Assembly (NCBI GenBank): GCA_032164245.1
Contig: JAVMKO010000002.1
Location: 181,046,920 to 181,110,919 of the forward strand
DNA from: Sternotherus odoratus
Lineage: Eukaryota > Chordata > Testudines > Kinosternidae
DNA: 64,000 bases
Reading direction: 5' to 3'
Shown: positions 35,203-45,915 of the stretch, one piece after another
Layout: every line of letters starts with the position of its first letter
How positions within the stretch are numbered: position 1 is the first letter of the stretch
The notes under the pieces: generated by a model
The model's database searches: none
What the model saw: the letters and a program-made list of their open reading frames with translations, nothing else
Told to the model about the DNA's origin: nothing
Translations under genes and position numbers: made by a program

Positions 35203-37300
35203 GATGCTGTTGTGGTGGGCAAGTAATGGCTTTTCAAGCAAAGGATATAATAGTTGTTCTTTGAGATGTGTTGCATATGTCCATTATACTATGTGTGCGT
35301 ATCTGGTGCACCAGTGCTGGAGTGTTTTCTCTAGTGGTACCTGTAGGAGCTGCCAAACCTGTGCCCTCATCTCTCTCATGTGCCAAGCCAGAGAAATACA
35401 TGTCTGGAAATTCCCTGCCCATTCTTCAGTTCCTTCCTACCAGAATCCTGATGATGGGTGCTAGGGAAGGAGGAAGGGTAATGGCCATATGCAATACATC
35501 TCCAAGAGCAACCGTTATGAGAAAAGGAGTAACTATTTTTTTCTTCAAAGTGATTACGTATGTCCATTAAAACTGTATGCGCATTCCAAGCTGTTTTCAA
35601 TGGAGGTGTGCCGAGGAGTCTCTCTGGATTAGGAACTGCAGGACCACTTTCCCCAAATTTGCATCTTCCTTTGATGCAGTAGTAATGATGTTATATCTAT
35701 CAAATGTATGGAACGAAGTCCATGTTGCCACTTTGCAGATGCCAAAAATAGGGAAGTTTCCCACAAATGCTGTGGAAACAGTGTGCTCTGGCTCGGTGAT
35801 GCCCATCACCTCAAAGCACATGACAGTGCAACTGATTAACTATTTGCATAGCATACGAACAATTGGGAAGAAACCTAAAAGGGCTTTCTTCTATCCAGGT
35901 AAAAAGCCAGGGCTCAGCCAGTGTGCAGCTTTTGTTCATCTTTCTGAGCATGTGGCTTTGGAAGGAAGATCAGTAAATACATTTACTGTCTATGGTAGAA
36001 ATCCAATATCACTTTGGAGGGAAATTTAGGTCGTGGCCTCACCCTCGTAAAAGGCAATTTATGAAGCATCTGTTACCAGGACATTTAGCTGCCCTACTCA
36101 TCTTACTGAGGTGACAGCTGTTAATAGCCCCCACCCCCTCACCAAGAGGTGCAACAACAAGCAGGAAGCGAATGACTCGAAAGGGGGATTTCACTGTGAC
36201 AGGTTGGACCCCACTTTTGGGATGGCACCTGATGTGGTGGGGTTTGACTGAGCCTCCCCTGTGCAACCAGCCTGGGTTTCCCCCTTACTGCTTTGCTGAA
36301 TTAGGCTCTCTGGCCTTGTAAGGCCACATGCCGCTGCAGACACAGACTGACCTCAACTCAAGCTGAGCAACCTGGTCAGATGGTTTGCTAGGAGAATCTG
36401 GAAATTCTGCATAGTGAATCCCTACCTGTAATCCCTAAATTTGACCCCTTCCTCACTCGGGCTGCTTCATCTGGTGTACCCCCGTTTGTTGACATATAAT
36501 GCTGCCACGGTGTCATTGGCAAGTACTTGGATAATCTTACCCTGTGTGTGTAGCAGGAATTGGTGGTGTGTCCTGGAGATTGCCTGCAACTCTCTAATGT
36601 TGATGTGTAGCCTGAACCACAATCCCTTAGCTTCCAAGTGGCTGACTGGTGGGTCTCACCTACATATTCAGGGTCTAACATCATATTTGGGTTTGTGAAG
36701 GAATTTGCTCCCAGATCAGGTTGCCAGAGGCCCTAGGGTTGTTTGTTTTTTGTTTTTGTTTTTTTGGCCTTCCTCTGAAACATGGGGTACAGGTTCCTTC
36801 TGGTTTAAACTAGAGTAAATGGCAGATGCTCTGTGTAACTTGATGTTTTTAAATCATGATTTGAAGAGTTCAGTAACTCAGGCAGAGGATATTGGCCTAT
36901 TGCAGGACTGGGTGTATGAAGTTCTGAGGCATGCAATGTGCACATCAGAGTACATGATCATGATGATCCTTTCTGTCCTTAAAGTCTATGAGTGTACAAC
37001 TTTTGAAGGGGATGTCTACAGTATTTCTGCAGGGATCCCTGACAACTGGAACCACAATTAGCTGTGTGTGGTTAATGCCATTGCCATGACCCTTGCCGCT
37101 AAATCTGCTGCATCCCGAAAAGCCTGCAGAGTTGACCTTCCTCCAGAAGTGACTGGAACAAGCTTCCCGAAGGCTCTTGCGGCTTATTGAGGAACATAGA
37201 CTTATCATCCTAGTTTGAATAGTTATGGGGCAAAAGGCCAGATAACTAGCCGTAAGCTCTCAGCTAAATAAAGCTTTCTACTAAAACGTTCTCATTTCAT
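35203..37300. mobile_element. Degenerate retroelement region, possibly DIRS-like
   Basis: 35240-35290 and 35475-35530 form an imperfect inverted pair ('gttctttgagatgtgttgcatatgtccatt' on one side), like DIRS terminal repeats. 'tatgtccatta' recurs at about 35569. 36800-37260 may be gag-like coding on the minus strand. No catalytic motif is visible, so neither family nor orientation is secure. Confidence 0.35.
36196..36370 (+). mobile_element. LTR fragment ('tgtgacaggttggacccc')
   Basis: Starts TGTGACAGGTTGGACCCC and continues 'gatggcacctgatgtgg...gactgagcctcccc', resembling the start of an LTR known to me from turtles. The 3' end is lost. Confidence 0.45.
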
Positions 37301-37479
37301 TTTGTCCTTTTCTTTAGTGGTAGCTTTTACTTTACCTACGTACTGTCTTTTATTTACTGTTGCCACAACCAAGGAGCCCTGTGTGGGAAACAGAGAAATG
37401 ATCAAACCCACTGGATGGAACCTGGTATTTGCATTCTATCTGCTTGAACAAAAGTGTGGTGGATGATGGGTTTTATTTA

Positions 37480-38594
37480 GAACTGGGGGAACTTTTGAGG
37501 AAGGTGAGAGCCTATACAGGAAGGATGGCTCCATCTAAACCAAAGTAGATCCAGACTGTTGGCACTTAACATTAAAAACTGCTCTGCAACCTTTTTAAAC
37601 TAAGAGATGGGGGAAAAGGCAATTGTTGCAGAGGAGCACATGGATTGGAGAGAGACTTCTTTTAGAGGAGAGTCTATTGATAGAGATTCTCTAGGCTTCA
37701 GTCAGGAGGCGAGAATAAAGTATGGGCCAGATCAGGTGAGAAACATTCACATAAAAAAGAATCTGACACATCAGAAAAGGGCAGACAAACAAACAGTGAC
37801 AAGTTTTTAAAATGCTTGTACACAAATGCTAGAAGTCTAAATAATAAGATGGGTGAACTACAGTGTCTCATGCTAAAGGAGGATATTGATATAATAGGCA
37901 TCACAGAAAACTGGTGGAGAGAGGACACACTCATTCTGGTGTACAAAAATCAGAAGGACAGAACAGGTCATGTGTGGCACTATATGTGAAAGAAAATGTA
38001 GAATCAAATGAAGTAAAAAATCTTAAATGGAACTACATGTTCTATAGAATCTATATGGATAGTAATTTCATGCTCTAATAAGAATATAACAGTAGGGATC
38101 TATTATCAACCACCTCACCAGGACAGTGATAGTGACAATGAACTGTTAAGGGAGATTAGAGAGGCTATCAAAATAAAGAACTCAATAATAGTGGGGGATT
38201 TCAATTATCCCCAAATTGACTAAGTACATGTCACCTCAGGACGAAACGCAAAGACAAAATTTCTCAAAACTTGAAATGACTGCTTCTTGGAGCAGTTGGT
38301 TCCAGAACCCACAAGGAGAGAGGCAATTATCAATTTAGTCCTGAGTGGAGTGCAGGATCTGGTCCAAGAAGTAAATATAACAAGGCCATAATATAGTAAC
38401 ATTTAACATTCCTGTCATGGGAAGAACATCTGAGCAGCCCAACACTGTGGCATTTAATTTCAGAAAAGGTAACTATGCAAAAATGAGGACGTTAGTTAAA
38501 CAGAAATTAAAAAGGTACAGTGACTAGAATGAAATCCCTGCACACTGCATGGAAACTTTTTAAAAGACACCATAATAGAGGCCCAACTTAAACA
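37480..38594 (+). mobile_element. CR1 LINE fragment: 5' part and endonuclease domain
   Basis: The + strand reads, with stops and frame changes, 'LYTNARSLNNKMGELQ', then 'EDIDIIGITENWW', then 'SIIVGDFNYPQID', then 'FLEQLVPEPTRREAI'. These are the ordered motifs of the CR1 apurinic-like endonuclease (ITExWW and GDFN contain catalytic residues). The sequence stops at the TA where the pogo-like element at 38597 begins and does not resume beyond it, so the CR1 was truncated or deleted there. Confidence 0.85.
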
Positions 38595-38596
38595 TA

Positions 38597-38937
38597 CAGT
38601 AAAACCTCCATTTAACGGACTAATTCGGGCAAGGGGGTGTCCGTTAAATCAAAAAGTCCGTTATTTAATAATAATAAAAAAATGAGCTGTCAGAGCAGCA
38701 GCCCGCCCGCCACAGGGTCGGGGCGGCAGCTCCGCAGCCCGCCCGCTGCCGGGACCGGGGCACCGGCTGCCGGGAGCCGTCAGCCAGCCCGCCCGGGCAC
38801 CGGCTGCTGGGAGCCGGGCGGCAGCCGGAAGCCAGCCCGCCAGAAATGGATCAGGAATGCATCAGACTTGCTCAGAAAATTTGTCCGTTGCATCCGAAGT
38901 CCGTTAAATCGAGGTCCGTTAAATCGAGGGTTTACTG
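38597..38937 (-). mobile_element. pogo/Tigger-like MITE, 341 bp, TA duplication
   Basis: The ends are cagtaaaacctccatttaac and gttaaatcgagggtttactg, flanked by TA at 38595-38596 and 38938-38939. It is the same family as 21264-21684 in the opposite orientation, with a shorter GC-rich middle. Copies of 'gttaaatc' and 'gtccgtt' cluster near both ends. Confidence 0.9.
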
Positions 38938-41900
38938 TACTGCAAGAGATGAACCAGTAATAATGGACAGGAATTTTCAGTGAAATATTTCTGCAAATAA
39001 ATCCAATATAATTTTGGACAGTTGGTAACGCAGATGTATCATGTCACCGTGCAGGAAAGTGATAATCCCTTCTTACCATATGTAGTTGTCATGTGACAGC
39101 ACTTTATTTACATTTATTTTTGTATTTACTTATAGGCTTTTTCTACGATTTTCATCAGCATAGTATCTGAGCATCTCACAAACAACTTAGTCTCAGACCT
39201 CACAAAAAATGAATGTAGCCTATTGCGAAATACAGAAGGGCATACTGATGAACTCTGGGAGCTTCATGACAAGCTGGATTAAGTTCAGGGGACAATAAAC
39301 ATGACTGGGGTGGGGGGGGGCTAAAGGGTTCATTTAGAAGAAACAATTTTAAAAAAGAGTTTAATATGGGTAGAATAGCTAAAAAACAACTAAGAGAAAG
39401 CATAAGTTTATGTATTTCTGAAGCATGTGATTCCAAGTAGAGAAAGCAAATCTGTAGTGAAATGGATGAAATTAAGAGAAAGAAAATTTAGGCTGTCTGG
39501 GAAAACATGCAGAGAGTGAGATTTACTAGGAAAGTAGGAAATGGCAAAAGCCCCATTGTCCAGAGGCATCATCAACTAGCCTGGACAAAACACCTGAAAG
39601 TGTGTTGTCACCCCTGTGATGGCAAGGAGATAGATAGATGGGATGATGTAATCAGTATTGCCCATATTATTTATATAAATATGGGATGATTTCCCCCCTG
39701 AAGTGGTCCCTTCTGATCAAGGTTGAGGCATATTAACAGGATATTATGGAAAAGCTTCCACTGTCATGGTACTCCACTTGTCCTCTGAATAGGGGGCTTC
39801 ATTCGCCTAAGCTGCCAAATAGAACTCTTCAGCAGTACTAAAATTCACTTTAATTTTTTAATGGTAGCAGTAGATCTATCATTTGTATCTGCTACAGTAT
39901 ATGCCAGTTTTCTATAAATGTAGGAAAGCTTCCAGATTTACATAGATGTAGGGGGGGGGGGGGGGGAACTGACAAAATAAGAACAGTTGAATGAAAATAT
40001 AAATACTACTATTACCTAGCTCTTATTGTGCTTGCAGTGTGCAAAGTTAAGCACCTGTGTAAACCTATGCAGGGGCAGGGCATTTATTCCTTTTATATCA
40101 GATTTAAAAAAAAAAAAAAAAAAAAGCAAAACACAAACAGACCCAATTTTAGAGGACATATGAAACTACACAGGTCAATGAGCATACTGCCAAGTGACAT
40201 AAAATGTGTGTTGTAATTGTCTATACACAATAGCTCAAGGATTGGGCACTCGGCTAGAGAGCAGAAGATTCTAGGTAGTCTTATTGACCCAGGTCCCAAT
40301 CCATAAGACTATGATTTCCTGTTTTGCTATTAAACCCAGGACGAGTCTGTATTTGAATGAGTTAGATTTACAGTAAACAATGAATTTTTACATGTTTTTT
40401 GACATTAGACGCTACCCAATTAAATTTAAAGTCAGCAAGGATTAGTGTTTACAATCCATAGAAACCAAGTCAATTAGAAATGGTGATAAGAAGGAAGTCA
40501 AGGTCAGAATTAATCTGGTGGGAGTAGGGCTGATAAACACAATAAATTGAAAGGGACTTGGCTGAGCTCAATAGAAAGTGGATTAAAAATAAAAGATTAT
40601 CTCAGTCTGCTCTGGGGTAGGTGAATATTTAAACAACTAGCCTTACGCTTATTGGTTTGGTTGGTTATTTCTATGCTTAAGAGTAAAAAAGTAAGCAGTG
40701 TGTGTTTGAGGGATGCTACAACTAGAATTTTGAGGGGGGGAAAGGGGAGGCATTTTTGTTCTTCAATTACATAAATATTTGTATGCAATTATATTAACTC
40801 GCCTTTTCATGAAAAGTAAAATAGATTCACCAGACATTAGGGTTTTCATGCAAAATGTTCTCTCCATTGATACAAATGGACAGAGAAAAAATACCACCGT
40901 GAGTTGGATCATACGATCTCTTTTTAACTACATACGTAACCCACTGTCAGTGGGTGTCACCTATCTTCCATAGTCAATTATAGCTCTCTGCTACAGGATG
41001 TTGTCCTTTAGTTCAAGCTGCAGAGGCTAATGATTTTACCTCTGAATATCCCCAGTTCAGTCCCTGGTGTCAGCTGAGATGACAGTCATCACACATACAC
41101 CTGATTCTGCTTGGCACTTCTATTTGGTATTTACTGTAAACCTGCATTCCATTTTATACATGGATAAGAGAATATTGATCATACACCTATTTTGAGGAAC
41201 AAAGTAGCCCATCTGGCATTTTTTTTTAAATTATACCTCCATTTCACGATCATGCACATTTTAAAAATCTCTTTACTATAGTCTAGTAAATATGCTGTAC
41301 ACTCTGGAGGATATCTTCACCCCCTAATCCAATTCCTTTATGCCAGTAAAAGGGCCAGCATGATGAAAAGGGGGGTCATAGCCCCCTAAATAGTTGGGTG
41401 AGGATTCCCTGCCACAGTAATTGAGCTACAAGATTCCTGCTGAGGACCCCTTCAAAAGCCCTGTCATATTAGGGGAAGGGTTTGGGTTCTGGAAAATGAG
41501 TCACTTCTGGGTTTAACAGGCCTTGTTTTCTTCCATCTATTCCTAGTACAGATATGGTAGAAGACACAATGGACTAAGTGCCATAATCCCAAACTGCTGC
41601 CTAGGGCAGAAAAAACAGATTTATCATCACTGAGAGAGACAAGAGATTGCATGCAACTTTTCTGTTGGTTCTCTGAAAAAACTGTCTCCCCTAAGTATGG
41701 GTTTGTTACCAAAAAACCTGTCCTTTGGAAGTACACATCTTCCACGGCCATAGTCACAGATGCCTCTTGCTATCACATTATATGGACTCTACCCGGTGCA
41801 GGACCTGAAAATTTCAGATGAGACCGCTAAAACTACAGCAGATGTTAAGGAATTTCTCTTTAAAGAGGATCCCACCCCTTTGGCCCTTTTCTCTTTTTGG

Positions 41901-42284
41901 GGGGAAATCTCAGAAAAAAGGTCTCCACTGAGGCTCAGAGCTGTCGAGACTGACTCTGCGGCAAGCTGATTCCACCCTTCTGTCAGTACAAACTTGGATA
42001 GAATGCTTTTGGGTTTTTTTTAAACTCAGATGCTTCGTCTTTGCTGGGTGTACCATTCTGCTTCAGACTGTGAAGGCAGGAAAGCCAGGATGGAAATGAA
42101 TGGTTCAGTTTTAGAGACTGCGGGAAAACGTGTGTGTATATTTTATGTCTCTTTGACCTCCTCCTCATCCCTTTTTTAATCCTTTATTTGTGAATGCTAA
42201 GGGAAGATACCTCAAAACAATAAGAGCCTTACTCAGAGACACTCAAAAAACTGCAGAGATTCCTGGGGATCCTCTGGGGTTGGG

Positions 42285-42359
42285 TTTTTTTTGTTTGTTT
42301 GTTTTTTTGCACTTTAGGTACAGACCTAAAGTGTAAAAAAACAAACAAACAAAAAAAAA
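42285..42359. repeat. Fold-back repeat, 35-nt arms
   Basis: The left arm, 42285-42319, is T/TTTG-rich and ends gcactttaggt. The right arm, 42324-42359, starts acctaaagtg and is its reverse complement with one mismatch. The loop is acag. Confidence 0.85.
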
Positions 42360-42740
42360 TTTGTGACCCTTATTTTGCCTAGAGGGAAGACTAGCAGGGG
42401 AAAGGGCTGAGGATTTGGAGTCATAAGATTCTAGGGAGGGAAGGCTATGCTTTTCCATTGAGGGGACTCTAAGATAGCTACCAAGAAGCAGACCAAAAGC
42501 CTATTCTAAAATGGCTGCCCATGGCACATGAGCTCCTGAATCCAAAATGGCCACCCTGACCCCACTACAAACGGAAGAGGGGATAGAGGCAGGAAAACTA
42601 ATTTATCTGTGCTTATGGAAGGTCTCAGAACACCTGAGGAATGGAAGGAAGTGTCCTGAGAGCAGTATGCCCTCTGGGAGGGAGGGTGGGGTGGTCCTGG
42701 CAACACATGTAGCCCCCTGTAGTGCCTGGGCTGGTGGAGG

Positions 42741-42772
42741 TGGTAAAGCCCTGAGGATCTAGGGCTTTACCA
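42741..42772. repeat. Perfect 12-bp inverted repeat
   Basis: tggtaaagccct and agggctttacca flank an 8-base loop (gaggatct). No terminator or element context is apparent. Confidence 0.7.
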
Positions 42773-43302
42773 TGCACCAGTTTTGTTGACTGGAGCTCCT
42801 GAGGGCTCCACAGTGGAGGCTTCTGGTGCAGGACATCTGGCAACATGGTTCGGTCTGCATCAGTGCCATAGATTGGGCCCATGTCCTTAGTTCATCTCCC
42901 GGAGACTTCTAAAGTGCACTCTCCTGGGATGGGACATCCAGTGATGGGACCCAGTCTGTCTCCTTAAATCCTGGGTTGGATCCTGATATCTTGGGCACTT
43001 TCTTCAGCACTTGTTTGCCTGAGGTCACTGCTGCAGTATCCTGTGGGACAGGTCAGCAGCCTGCTTTCTAATTGTGATAGCAGTGATGTCCTTTTATGCT
43101 TCCTTAGTCACCATCAGGACTAATTTTGCAGGTGGGTCAGTGGAGAGAGCTTGGTAAAAAGTCCCTGCAATTGCCCAGAGCTTCTTAAGGTAAATTGTAA
43201 TGGCCCTTAGACAGTAACCCCACACTAAAAAAGTGGAGAGCTAAGGAAACAGAACCTAGAAAAAAGGCAAAATGAAGACAGTATTAATAAGGCTATGGAC
43301 AA

Positions 43303-45500
43303 GTATCAAAGGAATAGCCGTGTTAGTCTGCATCCATAAAAATGAGAAGTCTGATGGCACCTTAAAGACTATTAGATTTATTTGGGCACAAGATTTCGGG
43401 GTTTTAAAAAATACCACCACCACCACACACCACACTTCAGATGCATGGAGTGAAAATTACAGATACAAGCATAAATACACTGGCACATAAAGAGAAGGGA
43501 GTTACCTTAAAAATGGAGAACCAGTGTTGACAGGGTCAATTCAGTCAGTGTGGATGTGGTACATTCCCAATAATTGATGAAGAGGTGGCAATACCAAGAG
43601 GAAAAATTTATTTTGTAGTGAGTCAGCCACTCCCTCTTCAAGCCCAAATTAATGATGTTACTTTTGTAACTGAATTTTAGCTCTTCAATGTCTCTTTGAA
43701 GTCTGTTTTTGAAGTTGTTTTGTTGAAGGGTGGCTACTTTTAAATCTGTTATTGAATGTCCAGAGAGGTTGAAGTGTTCTTCTACTGACTTTTGTATGTT
43801 ACCATGCCTGATGTCTGATTTGTGTCCATTTATTCTTTTGCATAGAGAGACTGTCCAGTTGGGCCAACATACATGGCTGGCATATATCATGTTAGTAGAT
43901 GTGCAGGTGAATGAGCCCTTGACAGCGTGGCTGATATCGTTAGGTCCTCTGATGGTGTCACTAGACTAGATGTGGGGACAGTTACAGGAATTGGTTCCTG
44001 AGTTAGTGTTTCTGTGGTGTGCTGTGTATTTGTTGGTGAGTATTTATTTGCTTCAGGTTGGGGGGCTGTCTTTAAGCGATGACTGGTCTGCCTCCCAAGA
44101 TCTGTGAAAGTGAGGGATAGTTTTCCAGGATAGGTTGTAGATAGGGGTGGCCAACCTGTGACCCTGGAGCCACATGTGGCTCTTCAGAAGTTAATATACA
44201 TCTCTTTGTATAGGCACCGACGCCGGGGCTGAAGTTACAGGCACCAACTTTCCAATATGCCAGGGGCGGGGGGAGGGGGGGCTCACTCCTCAACCCCTGG
44301 CTCTGCCGCAGGCCCTGCCCCCACTCTACCCCTTCCTGCCCCCTCTCCTGAGACTACCATGCCCTTGCTCCTCCCTCCCCTCCCCCCAGAGCCTCCTGCA
44401 TGCCATGAAACAGCTGATTGTAAGATGCGGGAGGCACCGATCGGCAAGGCTGCCAGTGGGTGGGAGGTGCTGAGGCGGGGAAGCTAATGGGAGGCTGCTG
44501 AAATATTACTATGGCTCATTGGCAAATTCTGGCTCCTTCTCAGGCTCAGGTTGGCCACCCCTATTGTAGATCATTGATGCTGTGCTGGAGAGGTTTTGCT
44601 AGGGAGGCTGTAAGTGATGGCCAGTGGTGTACTGTTATTTTCCTTGTTGGGCCTGGACTTCTGAGTACTCGTCTCACTTTGTCAATCTGTTTCCTCACTT
44701 CCACGGGTGGGTATTGTAGTTTTAAGAATGTCTGATAAAGATCTTGGAGCAAATGTGGTTGTATTTTATGGTTTGGCTGCAGGCAATGGACTGGGTGATG
44801 TGTCCTGGATAGAAGCTGGATGCATGTAAGGCAAGAATAGTGGCCTGTAGGTTTCCACTATAAGGTGATGGTTATATGACTATCACTTCTTTGCACTATA
44901 GTGTCCAGGAAGTGAATCTTTTGTGTGGATTGGTCCAGGATGAAGTTGATGGTGGGGTAGAAATTGTTGAAATCCAGGTTGAATTCTTTAAGAGCCCCTT
45001 CCCATGGATCCATTTGATGAAGATGTAGCACAAGTAGAGGAGGGGCACTGGGGGACGAGAGCAAGGGAAATGTTATTCCAAGTCAGCCATAAAAATGTTG
45101 TCATTCTGTGGGGCCATGCAGGTACCCATAGCAGTTCCGCTGACCTGAAGGTATAAGTTGTCCCCAAAAATGAAATGGTTGTGGGTGAGGACAAAGTCTG
45201 ATCAAGTGTGCTATAGCCTTATCAGGGATACTGTTCCTGACAGCTTGTAGTCCATCCTCATGTGGAATATTGGCGTAAAGAGCTTCCACATCCATGGTGG
45301 CCCAGATAGCGTTTTCAGGAAGATCACCAATGCACTGTAATTTCCTCAGGAAGTCAGTGGTGTCTCAAAGATATCAAAGAGTACTGGTAGCATAGGGTCT
45401 GAGGAGAGAGTCCAAATAGCCAGACAGTCTACAGAGAATGGGACTCATCACTTTTGGAAGCAGAAAAAATATATATATAGAATTATCTGGAGTGTCAGCC
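43303..45500 (-). mobile_element. Penelope-like retroelement, decayed, interrupted by a hAT
   Basis: Read on the minus strand from 45500 to 43303: MDVEALYANIPHEDGLQAVR (45295), the Penelope RT motif 'DVxxLYTNIPHxxG'; then FILDQSTQKIHFLDT; and, after the hAT, CKRINGHKSDIRH, then HFNLSGHSITDLKVA and RLQRDIEELKFSYKS, the GIY-YIG endonuclease end. The terminal unit follows (43310-43480, 'gccgtgttagtctgcatcc' on the + strand). Many stops show a dead copy. Penelope-like elements couple a telomerase-like RT to a GIY-YIG nuclease. Confidence 0.88.
44143..44563 (+). mobile_element. hAT MITE, 421 bp, nested in the Penelope element
   Basis: The ends are aggggtggccaacctgtgac and ctcaggttggccacccct(a), flanked by perfect ttgtagat (44135-44142 and 44564-44571). 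The Penelope sequence resumes directly after the second copy. It is the same family as 1198-1626, with a poly-G/C tract near 44268. Confidence 0.9.
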
Positions 45501-45737
45501 CATCCATCTGCCTCCTATAGCATGAAGAACTATTGAATTTATGGATGCATCCTCAATAGGAAGAATGGGGTAAGTGACCACCTCTCTCTCTCTCCACTGG
45601 TTGGGCTTACCTTAAACACACCTACTGATAGAGCCCTTCTTTGGCCTTGTGACAAGCCAGGCATTCCCAATGGAGATTTTGAGATTCTAAAGCTCATGGT
45701 CATTACAGAGCAAGATGAATCCAGCATCATCTAGTCC
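45501..45737. other. Intergenic, nothing recognised
   Basis: AT repeat at 45469-45478 and CT repeat at 45584-45593; otherwise plain sequence. Confidence 0.35.
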
Positions 45738-45915
45738 ACAGGTCATTAGAGTGGCTCTTAGAAGATCTGGGTTCTATACCCAACTCTACTATTAATCTCA
45801 TGGTTGTTCTTAGGCAAGTCACTTTGCCAGTCTGTGCCTCCACTTCCCCTCCCACTTTTTGTCTCATCTAGGGGCAGGGATATGATATATCTGTACAGTA
45901 CCTAGCACAACATAA
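45738..45915 (+). mobile_element. MIR-type SINE (old)
   Basis: Ordered MIR landmarks: 'ttagagtggctct', then 'gatctgggttctatacccaactct', 'taggcaagtcact', 'ctgtgcctccacttcccc', and a tail 'ctgtacagtacctagcacaa'. It is strongly diverged. Confidence 0.6.

Larger units (their letters stand above)
38940..43302. other. Intergenic, weak retroelement traces
   Basis: Holds a poly-G run (39951-39967) and a poly-A run (40107-40125). 40215-40300 and 41010-41070 are weakly SINE-like. 41450-41970 is a possible retroelement coding trace without firm motifs. There are two inverted repeats (42285-42359 and 42741-42772). Other open frames are unrecognised. Confidence 0.35.
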
